Assembly (NCBI GenBank): GCA_033439295.1
Contig: JAVTLE010000005.1
Span: 2,902,501 to 2,966,500 of the forward strand
Source: Deuterostichococcus epilithicus
Lineage: Eukaryota; Chlorophyta; Trebouxiophyceae; Prasiolales; Stichococcaceae
Direction of reading: 5' to 3'
DNA: 64,000 nucleotides
The notes under the pieces are model-generated. The model saw only the letters and a list, made by a program, of their open reading frames with translations, ran no database searches and was not told the DNA's origin. The translations under genes were made by a program, and so were the position numbers. Below, in pieces: positions 13,101 through 23,400 of the stretch. Position 1 is the stretch's first letter, and each line of letters starts with the position of its first letter.

Positions 13101-16100
13101 GCACTGCGAACCCATCCTGAAGATCAGCGCTCTTCGTGGCAGCAGACGGGAAGCCGGTGCCGGCCAGCCAGGCGGCGGCTGCGCAGCGCACCACACACCT
13201 GTGGGTGGCGTGGCTGCTGGGCGGCCTGGCAGTGCCGCTGCTGCGCGCCCACTTCTACGCCACCGAGACGGAGCCTGGCCGCCAGTCCGTGTCCTACTTC
13301 AGGTGCGTGGAGGTGCTCCGCCAGTCCCATAGAGGCTTTCTTCCTCACATCGTGTGTGATGTCCCTGGAGACACGAACGCGGCCGTTGACATCTTCCTTC
13401 GCCCCTGCTGTCTACCGGACACCTGACCACCCCCTCAATCACCTGTGTATGGTTCCTGCTGGACAGTCCACATGGTTGTCGTCAGGCCGTTCTCCGTGTC
13501 TTCCCCGAGCCGCCCGATGCAATGTGCGGCAGGAAGCCGGTGTGGGCGGCGCTGCGGGCGGCAGCGCAGGCGGTCATGGTGGGCAGCATGTACCAGCCGC
13601 TGCCGCCGGGGGCGGCGGCGGCGGTGCTGCAGGGCCGCCAGCTGGGCGCAGCCCGGCTGCGCCTGCTGCCCAAGGCCACAGGTGTTGACTGCCTGGGTAC
13701 CCTAAACCCTTAAGTGTCTGCTGGGGTGTCACGCGCTGCAAACTTTGGCGGCTGCAAGATGTGGCAGGGCAGGGAGGGGCAGTCGCACACCTGGCTCAGC
13801 TGGGCGCGTCAGCCTACATGGGTGTCAGTGATGCCGGTCGGAAGTGGCGCCTTGGGAGTGCCGGTTCGTTGCGCCTGGTGCCTCCAATGCTGCGGGCGCA
13901 TGCCGCGCTGGGGGCAAGCGCCAAAGTCCAACCAGTTCGACCGCCGCCCTCATGTTGAGGGTCTTGAGGCAGGCAATTGCTGGGCGCAGCACCACGACCA
14001 ATCGAAAACCCGGTCGCGGTTGAACCTTGGTGAGGCAGGCAGGTTTTTTCATGCAGGGCTGCGGCCGATCGCGAACCTGGGCGCGTCGACGGTGGTGAAG
14101 CTGCGTGGGGGGCAGCGCGCGGTGTCGCTCGGGCGCAAGCGTAGCCGGCGGCGGGCGCCCACGAAGCTGTCCTTCCGCCCCGTCAACCAGCAGCTGCAGC
14201 ACCTGCACCAGGTGGGCCGCCGCTGTCCGCTTCCGCTGGCACCCTGCCGATGCATCGGCCAGACTGACCGCAGGCTGCACACTCGTCCCACGACCGGCTC
14301 CAGAGAACCGCAACCATGAGCGGTGCCCTGCTTGCGGTCCTGGCACCTTGATCTGGCATGCTCACACCCCCCATTAATCTGGCATTCTCAAACCCTACGA
14401 GATCTGGCATTCTGGTGAACCCTGGGTTCCCTATTTCCAGGTCCTCAAGCTGGAGGCGGGGCGGCAGCCGGACGCCCTGGGCGGCAGCGTCTTCGGGTAT
14501 GCCGACGCGCATGCGGCGCTGGCGCCGGCGCTGCGGCGCTGGCGGGCCGCGGCCGCCGCCCGCGCCGCCCGCGGCATGCCGCCCCGAGGCCCTACCTGGC
14601 GGCCTTCGACATCTCGCGGGCCTTCGACGGCGTGGACACCGGGCGCCTGCTGGCGCTGGCCAAGCGACTGCTGGCTCAGCCGGCCTACACCATCGTGAAG
14701 CACTCCGAAGTGGGCTCCCTGCCCCGGAGCGACTGGCGTCCTGTTATCATGCAAGTCGCTGTGGACCCGGGATCATCTGCTGTCTGGGCACCTGAGCAGG
14801 TCGCCCTCAGTACACCATCGATGCTCTGTGTGGTGACGCGCTAACTGAAAAGAATGTGTCGATGACTACAGAAATCTATATGATATAACATGGCAATGTG
14901 CGCAGGCTGCGTCCGGTCGGACGGGCCTGCGGCCGAGCTACCGGAAGGCGGCGGTGGACGCCGCCGCACAGGCGCCCGACTTTCCCGCGTTTGCCAGTCG
15001 GCTGACCGCCGCAGGAGGCGCGCCCAGCCGCGTGCTGTCCGACCAGGTGCCTGTTTCCGCGCCGATGATACCGATTCTGGGTGCTGTCAGGCGCTGTATT
15101 GTCGACCTGGCACGGCGGTCGTCATGCCAGTGGCGAACCTGCAGCCAAGGCTGCAAGTCATACACTCGGGCCGTCCTGGCATGGGACTCGGCCATGCCGG
15201 TCGACCCGATGCCAACGCAGCATGCTGACGGTGCATGACTGAGCCCCGTGGCTACAACGCTTTCGACAGAATCCACCTGCATGCTGCAACTGGTTTGCTG
15301 CAACCTGCGCTCGATGGATCTGGAGAGCTTTGCCTGCAGGTGGTGACGGCCAGGGTGGAGGCGCGGGCGGCCGGGGAGCTACTGGCGGAGCATGTAGGCG
15401 CCAACCTGGTCAAGATTGGGCGCGCCTGGCACACCCAGACGCGCGGCATCCCCCAAGCGCGCACATCCTCGCTCCCGCCGCCCTCTGCCTGCCTGGCGCC
15501 TCCGGCTCTCCCGCCACGCTTCCGTGCTGGCGTCACTGGCCGTGAATGGGCGTTGCTGGAGGGGCAGGCACCTCAGACGCCAGCCCTTGCTTTTATGATG
15601 GACCAAACATGGTCGCAGACGCCTGCTGTTCACTGCGATGGTATCTGATAGATCTTTCCCTGAAGCGTGCAGCGCCCGCCGCGCAGGGCTCCACACTATC
15701 GACGCTGCTGTGCAGCCTGTTCCTGGCCGACCTGGAGGCCCGCCACCTGCGCCCGCTGCTGCCGGCGCCGCCGCTGCAGCGGGGCGCTGGCTCGGCTGCG
15801 TCGTCGCCAACGTCCTCCGGTGCCGGCGGCGGCAGCACAGCGGGCCGCAGGAGCGCTTCCGGGCACGGCGGCGGCAGCATGGCGGGTGGGTCGTCCAGGG
15901 TCAATGCCGGCAGCTGGGCAGCCGTGATCTCGAGTCTGCCTCTTTGTTGTTCCATCCGTGAAACAGACCTTGAAAGCATGCCGCTGCATCAGCGCCATGT
16001 GGTTGACCAAAGCAGCAGGGTCACAGCACCCTGGTCCGCCAGTGCTCGCTTGCACACGACCGCTCTGAAAGGCCGCCCACCAGGCCCCACCGCGCCTGCA

Positions 16101-18081
16101 GGCAGCCAGCGGGCTGTCAGCCAGAGGGCGGCGCAGCGGCTGCCGAGCGTGCTTGTGCGGCTGATCGACGACTTCCTGCTTCTCACGCCCAGCGGCGCGG
16201 CCGCGACCGCGCTGCTGTGCCGCGCGCTGCAGGGTGGGTGCCGCTGCACCTCCCCTCACTGTGCCAGTGCCATCGAGACACCATGCGGCGGCGCTCCGGC
16301 AATGACGTTGCACCTGGATCACATCGATTACAACATTGTCTGCAGCAGTGGCTGAACCTCCTGGCAATGCACAGGCTTCGAGGAGGAGGGGGTGACGGTC
16401 AACCCAGCCAAGACGAAGGTGGGTTCAACGCACAACCAAGGAGCTGCTCACGGAGCCATCCCAAACAGCAAAGTGCCATTCCAAACAGCAATCTGCACAG
16501 TGCATCGTCTCATGAAGCTGTGTCGGGCGACCTCCTCGTTATTCTCTGACCACTCGCCTGCGCTCCCCGCGCCGCGCAGCTGAGCTTCGACTGCGCGGCG
16601 GGGCCTGGCGGCGCGTTGCTGCCGCGGCAGCTGGTGCACGACGCCGCCGGCAACGCCTTCGTGCCCTGGTGTGGCCTGCTCATCAACGTCGTCTCACTGG
16701 AGATCCAGGTCGGCACTGAAACCCCCAAACCCTCCTGTCACAGGGCCATCCAGCGCGGGCCTGTGCCGAAGTCACGACTCAGAGGCCTGGCCGCTGGCTG
16801 TCTCAGCTGCCGCCGTCGTTCACAGCTGCTCGATTCAGAGTCCAGCCCTTCGGTGCCGTGAACGTGCGGGCACCCAGCAGAGCCTGAAAGGCGCATCCGG
16901 CAGCAGCAGAGGAACGTCTGGTGCAACGTTCAGACCCGCTCCCCGCGCTGCGCCCGCACAGGCGGATTACACCCGCTATGCGAGCGGCCACCTGTCTGCC
17001 AGCCTCACGCTGCCGCTGGGGGCGCGCCCGGGGCAGGGCCTCGTGTCTCGGCTACCGCTGTACCTGCGCCCCAAGTGTGCGCGCATTCTGCTGGACCCCT
17101 CCATAACGTCATCCACGACGCTGCGCCTCAACATCTACCAGGTGTGCCCGCCGCGCTGCGCCTGCGGCATCCGGTCATGCTGCGCCTCACTATTTACCCG
17201 GCACGACCCTCCCGGAGCCGGCTGTGGGAACGGCCCAGCTCCTGTTACAGGCTGCATGAATCAGAGTCTACCAGCCGAGTCGGCTACGCATGTTCACGAT
17301 TCAGGACAATTCGCCGGGTCTGTTCGCTTACCTGATGACGGCTGTCAATCCTTTCGGCCCTGCCCCCTCATCGCAGTGCTTCCTGCTGGCGGCGATGAAG
17401 TTCCACTGCCACTGCGACGCGCTGCCGGCCCGCGGCGCGGCCGTGGACGCGCGCTGCGCCATGGCGGCCATCGAGGCGGGCGTTGGCTACGTCAAAGGCG
17501 CCACCGCGCTGTCGACCGTCTCCCCCAGGGACAGGAAGGAAGAAGGCGGCGGCACGGCGGCGGCGGCGCGGCCGGCCGTGTCGGGGTGCCACGTCCGGTG
17601 GCTGGGCCTGACGGCCTTCCGCACCGTGCTGCGGCGCAAGCAGGTGGGTGGCCTGCTGAGCTCGTCGGCCCAGGAGCAGTGGCGGCCTGCTGATTCAGGG
17701 CGCTGCTGGCTGGCTCGCGCCTGCCGTCGGCGAGGCGGCCTGCTCGAATGCAGGAGCCGGTCCAGACTTGGCCGCGTTGCATATGGGTGCCTGCTACCGG
17801 TGGCTGGCGTCGCATGTGCCGGCTTCGTGGCAGCCGCGCGCCTTCCTCTCGTGGCCCTCGATTTGTGAGATGTGCCGCTGCACGCTGTCGGCAACATTGT
17901 TGCAATGATGCGGTCCCTAAACATGCATTTCCTGCAACCTGGCTCTCAGGCCGCATACGGGGCGCTGCTGGCGGCACTGGAGGCGGAGCTTCGGGCGACG
18001 GCCTTCCGGCAGCTGCGGAAGCAGCTGGCGGCGGTGACGGACCCGCGCCGCTCCTCCCACTTTGACAGCATCCGTTTCTGA
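7182..18081 (+). CDS. TERT: Telomerase reverse transcriptase catalytic subunit
   Basis: The catalytic protein of telomerase, which copies its RNA template onto chromosome ends. TEN domain: VLEALYGAQRVSTLEDGL onward (7182-about 7550), LVRTAGGANLLCLGFRK (to 7767), NTTAAVLRSGAWPCLLSRCG (to 8211). A long disordered linker follows (8791-10570). RNA-binding domain: VPRSAIFYCASFCSSPGLPS (10574-10994), CPYALLLARHCPL (from 11723), VVAFVWSCIRHIVPQ (to 12608), 12809-12956, and the T motif LLRAHFYATETEP...SYFR (13143-13302) joined to KPVWAALR (13533-13681). RT domain: motif 1 LRLLPKATG; motif 2 LRPIANLG (14057-14211); motif A YLAAFDISRAFDGVD (14441-14709); 14906-15046; motif B' RGIPQ+GSTLSTLLCSLF (15340-15456, 15687 on); motif C VLVRLIDDFLLLTP (to 16233); motif D VTVNPAKTK (16375-16418); motif E FVPWCGLLINVVSLEIQ (16580-16708). 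C-terminal extension: 16962-17141, 17377-17643 and 17950-18081 (stop TGA). FPWCGLL-like motif E and the T motif exclude an ordinary retroelement RT. Phases agree from 12809 to the end except for one missing base before motif A. The start at 7182 and the N-terminal and linker exon ends are approximate. B' and C may be one exon with an insertion, because the frame stays open between them. Confidence 0.93.
10800..10860 (+). repeat. poly-Pro/poly-Gln tract in the TERT linker
   Basis: A CCG run followed by a CAG run encodes nine prolines and then a Gln-rich stretch just before the RNA-binding domain. Two ambiguous bases follow at 10895-10897, so the local assembly is uncertain. The tract lies in the low-complexity linker, which is poorly conserved in all TERTs. 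Confidence 0.7.
12973..12981 (+). promoter_or_regulatory. telo-box-like motif AAACCCTAA in a TERT intron
   Basis: AAACCCTAA is 1.3 units of the plant-type telomere repeat (TTTAGGG)n. It lies 16 bases into the intron after the exon that ends at 12956. In land plants this motif is a known regulatory element (telo-box) bound by Myb-type factors. Any function here is inference. Confidence 0.35.
13700..13710 (+). promoter_or_regulatory. telomere-like CCCTAAACCCT in a TERT intron
   Basis: Eleven bases match 1.6 tandem units of CCCTAAA exactly. They lie 19 bases inside the intron after the motif-1 exon. This is the longest telomere-type run noticed in the window. Confidence 0.35.
14351..14427 (+). 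repeat. three-copy intronic repeat, about 25 bp unit
   Basis: ATCTGGCAT(G/T)CT begins at 14351, 14377 and 14402, each followed by a C/A-rich tail. The array lies in the intron directly before the motif-A exon of TERT and runs almost to its 3' splice site. It has three degenerate units and no coding role. Confidence 0.75.
14586..14596 (+). other. apparent one-base deletion just before TERT motif A
   Basis: The exon starts at 14441 in phase 0 with VLKLEAGRQPDALGGSVFGY and stays in that frame through RAARGMPPRGP. Motif A (YLAAFDISRAFDGVD) begins at 14593 in the next frame. It keeps phase 0 to the exon end at 14709, where the following exon also needs phase 0. The exon is 269 bases and would be in frame at 270. 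The break lies near C-runs (CCCC at 14582-14585, CCC at 14590-14592), typical of a sequencing slip. A real frameshift, and so a broken copy, cannot be excluded. Confidence 0.85.
15457..15462 (+). other. GC-AG intron donor splitting TERT motif B'
   Basis: The exon 15340-15456 ends with GGC ATC CCC CAA (GIPQ). The next exon begins GGC TCC (GS) at 15687, which reconstitutes the invariant GIPQGS of motif B'. The intron therefore opens with GCGCGC rather than GT. There is no GT donor that keeps the motif. Confidence 0.7.
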
Positions 18082-18189
18082 AACAACCTGGCGCTCCGGC
18101 CGCCGCCGGCCGCTCTGCGGCCAGAGCGCCATCGGCAAGGCGGCTGGACACTTTTGTTCAGGCCATGTGAGGCAATCAGGTGCCCGCAC

Positions 18190-18756
18190 TCGCTCATCCG
18201 GCCTGCACGCCTCCCTCACGATCACGGTCACGCCGTCAGCCTGGACCATTGAGGACCGTGATGTGGGCATGGGCGGCTGGAGTGCAGCAACGTGGCGGAG
18301 CTCACCCGCGCTGTTTGGCATCAGCGCGGTGGTGCGCACAGAGACCGCTTCCGGCGCCCTGCGCCTCCACGAGGTGTGGCCCTTCAACGTCGTGGCCCGT
18401 GTTGGCTTACTCTGGAGCATGAGCGTATGTAGGCTGTGGGGTTTCAGGCTGTAGGGTGGCCCTGTACTGGCATAGGTTGCACACATAGTGGGTCATGGCC
18501 GGCGTTAAGAGATCTCACATCTCAAGTCTTTCGTGATGCACAGGGAAGCAAATCCCTTGTTGAGAATGAATATTCCTGGGGCTGGTCATGAGATCAAGCC
18601 CCACTCGTGCCACGACAGGTGCGGCTGTACGGTGCCGTGGCGCGCCACGAGCAGGCCAGCGCGGAGACGTTCCTCGATCTGGTGGCCTCACACCGCACCT
18701 TCGGCCATCAGCTGGTTGCGGATGCTCTCCAGGACGGGACCAAGAACCGCGAGCTG
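18190..18756 (+). CDS. unidentified candidate exons downstream of TERT
   Basis: Two plus-strand stretches look coding by composition. One (about 18190-18425) includes ALFGISAVVRTETASGALRL. The other (about 18622-18756) follows a CGACAG acceptor and reads VRLYGAVARHEQASAETFLD, then HRTFGHQLVADALQDGTKN. No family is recognised. They could be an extra gene between TERT and the SET-MYND gene or part of an unseen transcript. The frames differ, so at least one intron would lie between them. Confidence 0.25.
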
Positions 18757-19435
18757 GTCAGGGTGGCTGCTGTAGATCAGGGTGACTGCAGCAGAATCAC
18801 CGGCACCGAGCCTGTATTGCTTGTCATACTGCTGACACTGGCTGCGTCAGTCTACCAGTTGCCACCGTGCCTGACTGACCGCAACAGTTGGCAGGCGTGC
18901 CTAAGACTACGCAATCTTTCAGCAGCAAGACTTTCGCCTCGGTTGTATTGGTCGACTGCAATTGGATACATGGAACCCAGGTCATTGTAGAACAACATAC
19001 AGCTGCTACTCAGGCGCCACATGCATGCAGCATCGCTGGGAAACTTCCTTCCTCAGCGCAGGCTTCAACACGTTCTATTTCGCTTTCTGAACCTTGCTCG
19101 TCGGTTTGTGCAGCCATATGAGGATGTGTGCATAGCAAGCATCTCAACCCTCCGGCCATACCGCATCAGAACAGCATGGCTGCCTGGGCAAATGCTGCAG
19201 CGCCCTCCTGCGCCACCAACCGCAGCCGCCTCATCATCTGCGACAGTCGGCACAGCACGTTTCAGCCTATACGGTATCATGGGCTTTGCCATGCCGCAGC
19301 TGTGCATGGGTTTTGCCTTGATCCATGAACCAACACACCCGCTCCTGACATGGCGCACCACCGGGCAGTGCATTTAGCATTACTGCCATTGGTCAATCCG
19401 GCAGGACAAGGTGCGGCTCCGGGCATACCTGCTCA

Positions 19436-20320
19436 TCTATCCTCGGCGGCGGCTGTATTGCAGCCTCAGATTTCGCAAGCATCGCAGTGACTGCGACTGC
19501 GACCGCAGGCTTGACATACTGCCGCATGTCGCTGCGCCAGTCGTACTTTCGCTTGCTGTTTCTCGCAGGCGAATCAGCCTCTCTGCTGAACGATGACTAG
19601 TAAGATTGAGATGCACTGTAAGATTGCTTACATGCATGTTTGGCCGCATTGCCGCTCATTGCTTGTGGCTGATGACGGACATATCGATATGTGCCGTCAA
19701 ACTACACCTGCCCGTTTTCATAAACTTGTATCATTGATGGCCGACAAAGCAGGTCTTGTGCACCGCCAGCAGCCGAGTGACATCCGTCAGCTGCTTATCT
19801 GAGCTGCCGATGTGGCCGCACACGAAGCACCGCTGTGCGTTGACGGTGCTTTCGGGGCCCATCTTGCGTGCAGTGGTTTGAAATATTGCGGCTGCACCTG
19901 CAGCACCTATTTGCATCCAAACCTTCTTATGCTAGATGCTGCAATGCAAACGGACTGTGGTGTGCGCCGATCTGGATGCATGCCGGTCTTTGCGTCGAGC
20001 GCCCGCCGTCGGCGCGACGAGATAATTAAGACTCTTGGACCTATGCGTGGTGAGTCGGCTCGGAACGATTGCATTTGGCTGAGGGTTACTCGCTGGAATC
20101 TCACTCGTCGCAGCAGATGGAGCTTCCGGAGGGCCCTCGTCATTGGTATACAATCCCCCGTTGCCAAGCGAGGTGTTGCCGCACCCAGTTCTGCCGTTCA
20201 GCACATCATTTGCACTTGCAACGAGTCTGGAGTGTGCACTCACGTATACAGCAGCGTTGGTGCTGCGTCACTTCATCACATCGCCTGCAGTGCCGCCCAG
20301 TGTACCATTCACAACGAACG
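19436..20320 (-). CDS. unidentified candidate gene fragment, Cys-rich exons
   Basis: Three minus-strand stretches look like exons. The best is 19436-19588: a TTCAGCAG acceptor, then READSPARNSKRKYDWRSDM, RQYVKPAVAVAVTAMLAKSE and AAIQPPPRIDEQ, ended by CAG then GTATGC. Upstream (19740-19870) lies MGPESTVNAQRCFVCGHIGS with a CxxC pair, and at about 20235-20320 a CEWYTGRHCRRCDE segment ending at GTGAGT. They may be one zinc-binding protein or a transposon-derived gene. Joining them in frame was not shown. Function unknown. Confidence 0.3.
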
Positions 20321-20480
20321 ATGGGAAGCCTGATGATCATTGCATGTGAAGAGAGCATCTTATAATTTCCATAGATATCCGCATCCAGTCGCCCGCGCAC
20401 ACGCGACAGTGAGCTGGTCCAGGCGCCGGCGCTCGATGCCTGCTGGACGCCCGCGTCAGAGCAAAGATCCAGCTGCAAGA

Positions 20481-23400
20481 ATGGGCAATTCGGAGGAGCG
20501 CCAGCAGACAGCGCCTGCTGTGATGAAGGTGACGGGGCGCGTGTTGGCAGGCGCGTTAGATATGCGGCATGCCGGCGGCGGCCGCGGCTACAGCATTGTG
20601 GCGCGCGTCGATATACCTGCCGCCGCCATACTGCTGCAAGTGAGACCCGAGGCTCTGGGATCAAATTCTTGAGGCGCGTTCGTTCCCTGCCGCAGCCCCC
20701 GTGTATAGCGCCGGTTGATTCCTTGCGGGCTGCTGCTGCCGTAGCCGCGTGCCGGGGGTCACCCTTGTCAGTCGAGGTATCTCGCAGCAGGCATTAGGCA
20801 CATCAAAGATCACATTTCAGACATCAGAAAGTTCCAAGAGACTTCTGGTATGATGCACTCCAGGAGACGCCGCTGGCGGAGGGGCTGCCTGCCGGCGCGC
20901 TGGCGCGCGTGTGCCGCGCCTGCCTGGAGCCCCTGTCACCCAAGCTGCTGGCGCACCCGCTGCCCTGCCCAGAGTGAGCTGCCCCGTCCGCCTGCTCACG
21001 CTGCAGCAGCCCAGCAAACTGCGCACATTTTCAGTCCACAGGAATCTGCCATATATAGGATTGCTCTTCAGTGAAGGCTCAGAGCGTGACAGTCACAGCG
21101 CAAAGGAGGCAGTCATGGCTTGATCTGCTACTGTTTGCTGTGCGCTGCAGGTGCCGGCGTGCGCACTACTGCAGCCAGCGGTGCGTTGTCGATGACCGGC
21201 CGCAGCACGCTGCCAGCGGCGAATGCCACCTGCTGGGCAACCCTGCCACCTGGTGCGGATATTTCCAGCACTCCAGCTCTTGCCCTCCGGCCACCTGTGC
21301 GGTTTGAATCACCTGTTCCCGTGCAACAGAAGGCGTCACATCATCGCATGTGGGTGTCGTTGTACAGGTCACGGCTAGGCGGCTTTGCGAGGGAGGCGGC
21401 ATGCGCGGCCCGTCTTCTGGCCGCAAAGCCGCAGTCGCCGCCGCTGCAGAGCAACTGCAAGACGCTGCTGGACACAGCTTCCGTTTCTGGGCAAGTCAGG
21501 CCTTCCGACCCTCACAGATCCCCAGCCTTGATGATCGTGGATGTGGATTCCTCAGACAAGACTTCCGCTGCATCACTCGAAGACTGCAGGACAGACACTA
21601 TGCAAATGGGCATGTCGTACCTTCTGAACGCAGTACCCGTGCCTCACTCACATCAGGACGGAGGCACGCACCCTGACCGCTGCGGCGGAGCTCATCGCAG
21701 CTGCCAGGGCGGCCGTGGCGGCTGCGNNGGCGGCGGGCGCCGCTGCGCACGCGGCCCAAGCAAGTCCTGGCCCGCCCGCCGCCGGGATCCAGGTGGACGG
21801 CGATGCCAGCGGCAGCGCTGGCGGCGCAAGTCCAGCTGCCGAGTCGTCGCGGCAGCAGCCGCCTGCGGGCGCACAGCCGCCACAGCAGGCAGACACGGCT
21901 GAGATGTACCTGCAGGCGGCGCTGGAGGCCATCTGCTGCGTGGTCACCAACGGCCTGGAGGTGCTCTCCGCCAACGAGATCGCTGCAAAGAATGAGACGA
22001 GCCCATCAAACTGCCGACGCGACATGCTGACGCGTCCTGCCAGCGGCTGTTGGCGCCCTGCTCCTCTTCGCTGCTCGTGAAGCTTCCAGGCGGCGATGCG
22101 TTGCAGGAACTGCAGTCATTCTGCTGTTGCAGGTGGTGCACGAGGAGGGGGTGCTGGGTTACAGCAGTGCGGGGCCGCCGCCGCCCCCAGCCGCCGCCGT
22201 CTACAGGTAGCCATGAGCACGGCATTGTTATGGCAGAGCATTGTCCGTGTTCTGGCATGTCACCTTGCTCTCCTTGGAAGGCTCATTCGAGTTTCCAACC
22301 ACAGACTTCGCTGCTTCTGCCGCAGGCTGGCGTCGCGCCTGAACCACAGCTGCCGGCCAAATGCGACGTATGCATTTCGGCAAGGCGGCGCCACAATCGC
22401 CATCCGCTCCCTGCAGGTCGGCACACCTCTGCTCCGATCCGAAAGGTTCATCACCAATGTCGAGTATTCCCAAAAAAGCCTGCAACAGCAAGCACCCTGC
22501 TGCTCCTGCTGCGCGTATGTGCGGCGCCTCGCGCCCACTGCAGCAGATTGCATGGGTGGTCCAAACCCATTGTCTATTTTCCACTCATGATGCCAGTGTA
22601 TGTGTTGACCTGCAGGCGATAAAGGCTGGCGAGGAGATCGTTATCAGTTACACAGACCTCCTGCAGCCAACGGCGTTGCGCCGAGCCAGCCTGGCGGAGC
22701 GCTTCTGCTTTGCGTGCGACTGCGCACGCTGCGGTAGCGCCAGCGGCGAAGCAGGTGAGCATGCCGCGCACCAGCTGTTGTCACTGTGGACCCATACGAG
22801 CCCGACGTCACACCGAACGAGCGTCCCCCAGGGCGTCTCCTGTCAACAGTGCTTCAATGGTTGAATGCAGCATCCGAGTCATGGGCCATCTGAAGCAGTG
22901 AACCATCACCAGTGCTTCAAGTCCCTGGCGCCGGGTAACGTGGGGCGTCAGTTGTTACACGCGAGATTTGCTGTGTTTGCGCGCACTTGATGCACCGTCT
23001 CTCGCTGGCCTGCAGGCGATGCCTTTCTGGGCGCCGCGAGCCTCGGCGGCGGCGCAGCTGAGGAGGCACTGTCAGCTGCTGTCGAGACTGGCACCCGACT
23101 GTTCCTGGAGGAGGTCCGCTGGCTTTTTGCAAAGCAGAAACTGCAGCACCCGGTGCCACCTTTGCCTCTGTTGACAAGTTGCTGTAGCACATGCATGGTC
23201 ACTCGTGCGGGCTTCAGGCTGAGAGACGAGACCGACGGTCTTCGATCACGTCCAGCTGGCAGGCCCTGCAGCGAGCCTGCGTCAGGCTGACGGCCTCTTT
23301 GCCTCGCATGCTGCAGGGCGACACAGCTGGGTGCCGAGCAACATTGGTGCAGGGCCTCGCTGCCGCCGCAGCTGCCCAGGTGGGCGTCCAATTGCAGCGT

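Noticed and set aside
14441-17643. retrotransposon reverse transcriptase
   Set aside because: The T motif, motif E of the FPWCGLL type, the split by many introns and the TEN domain identify TERT. No endonuclease, gag-like or terminal repeat sequence flanks it.
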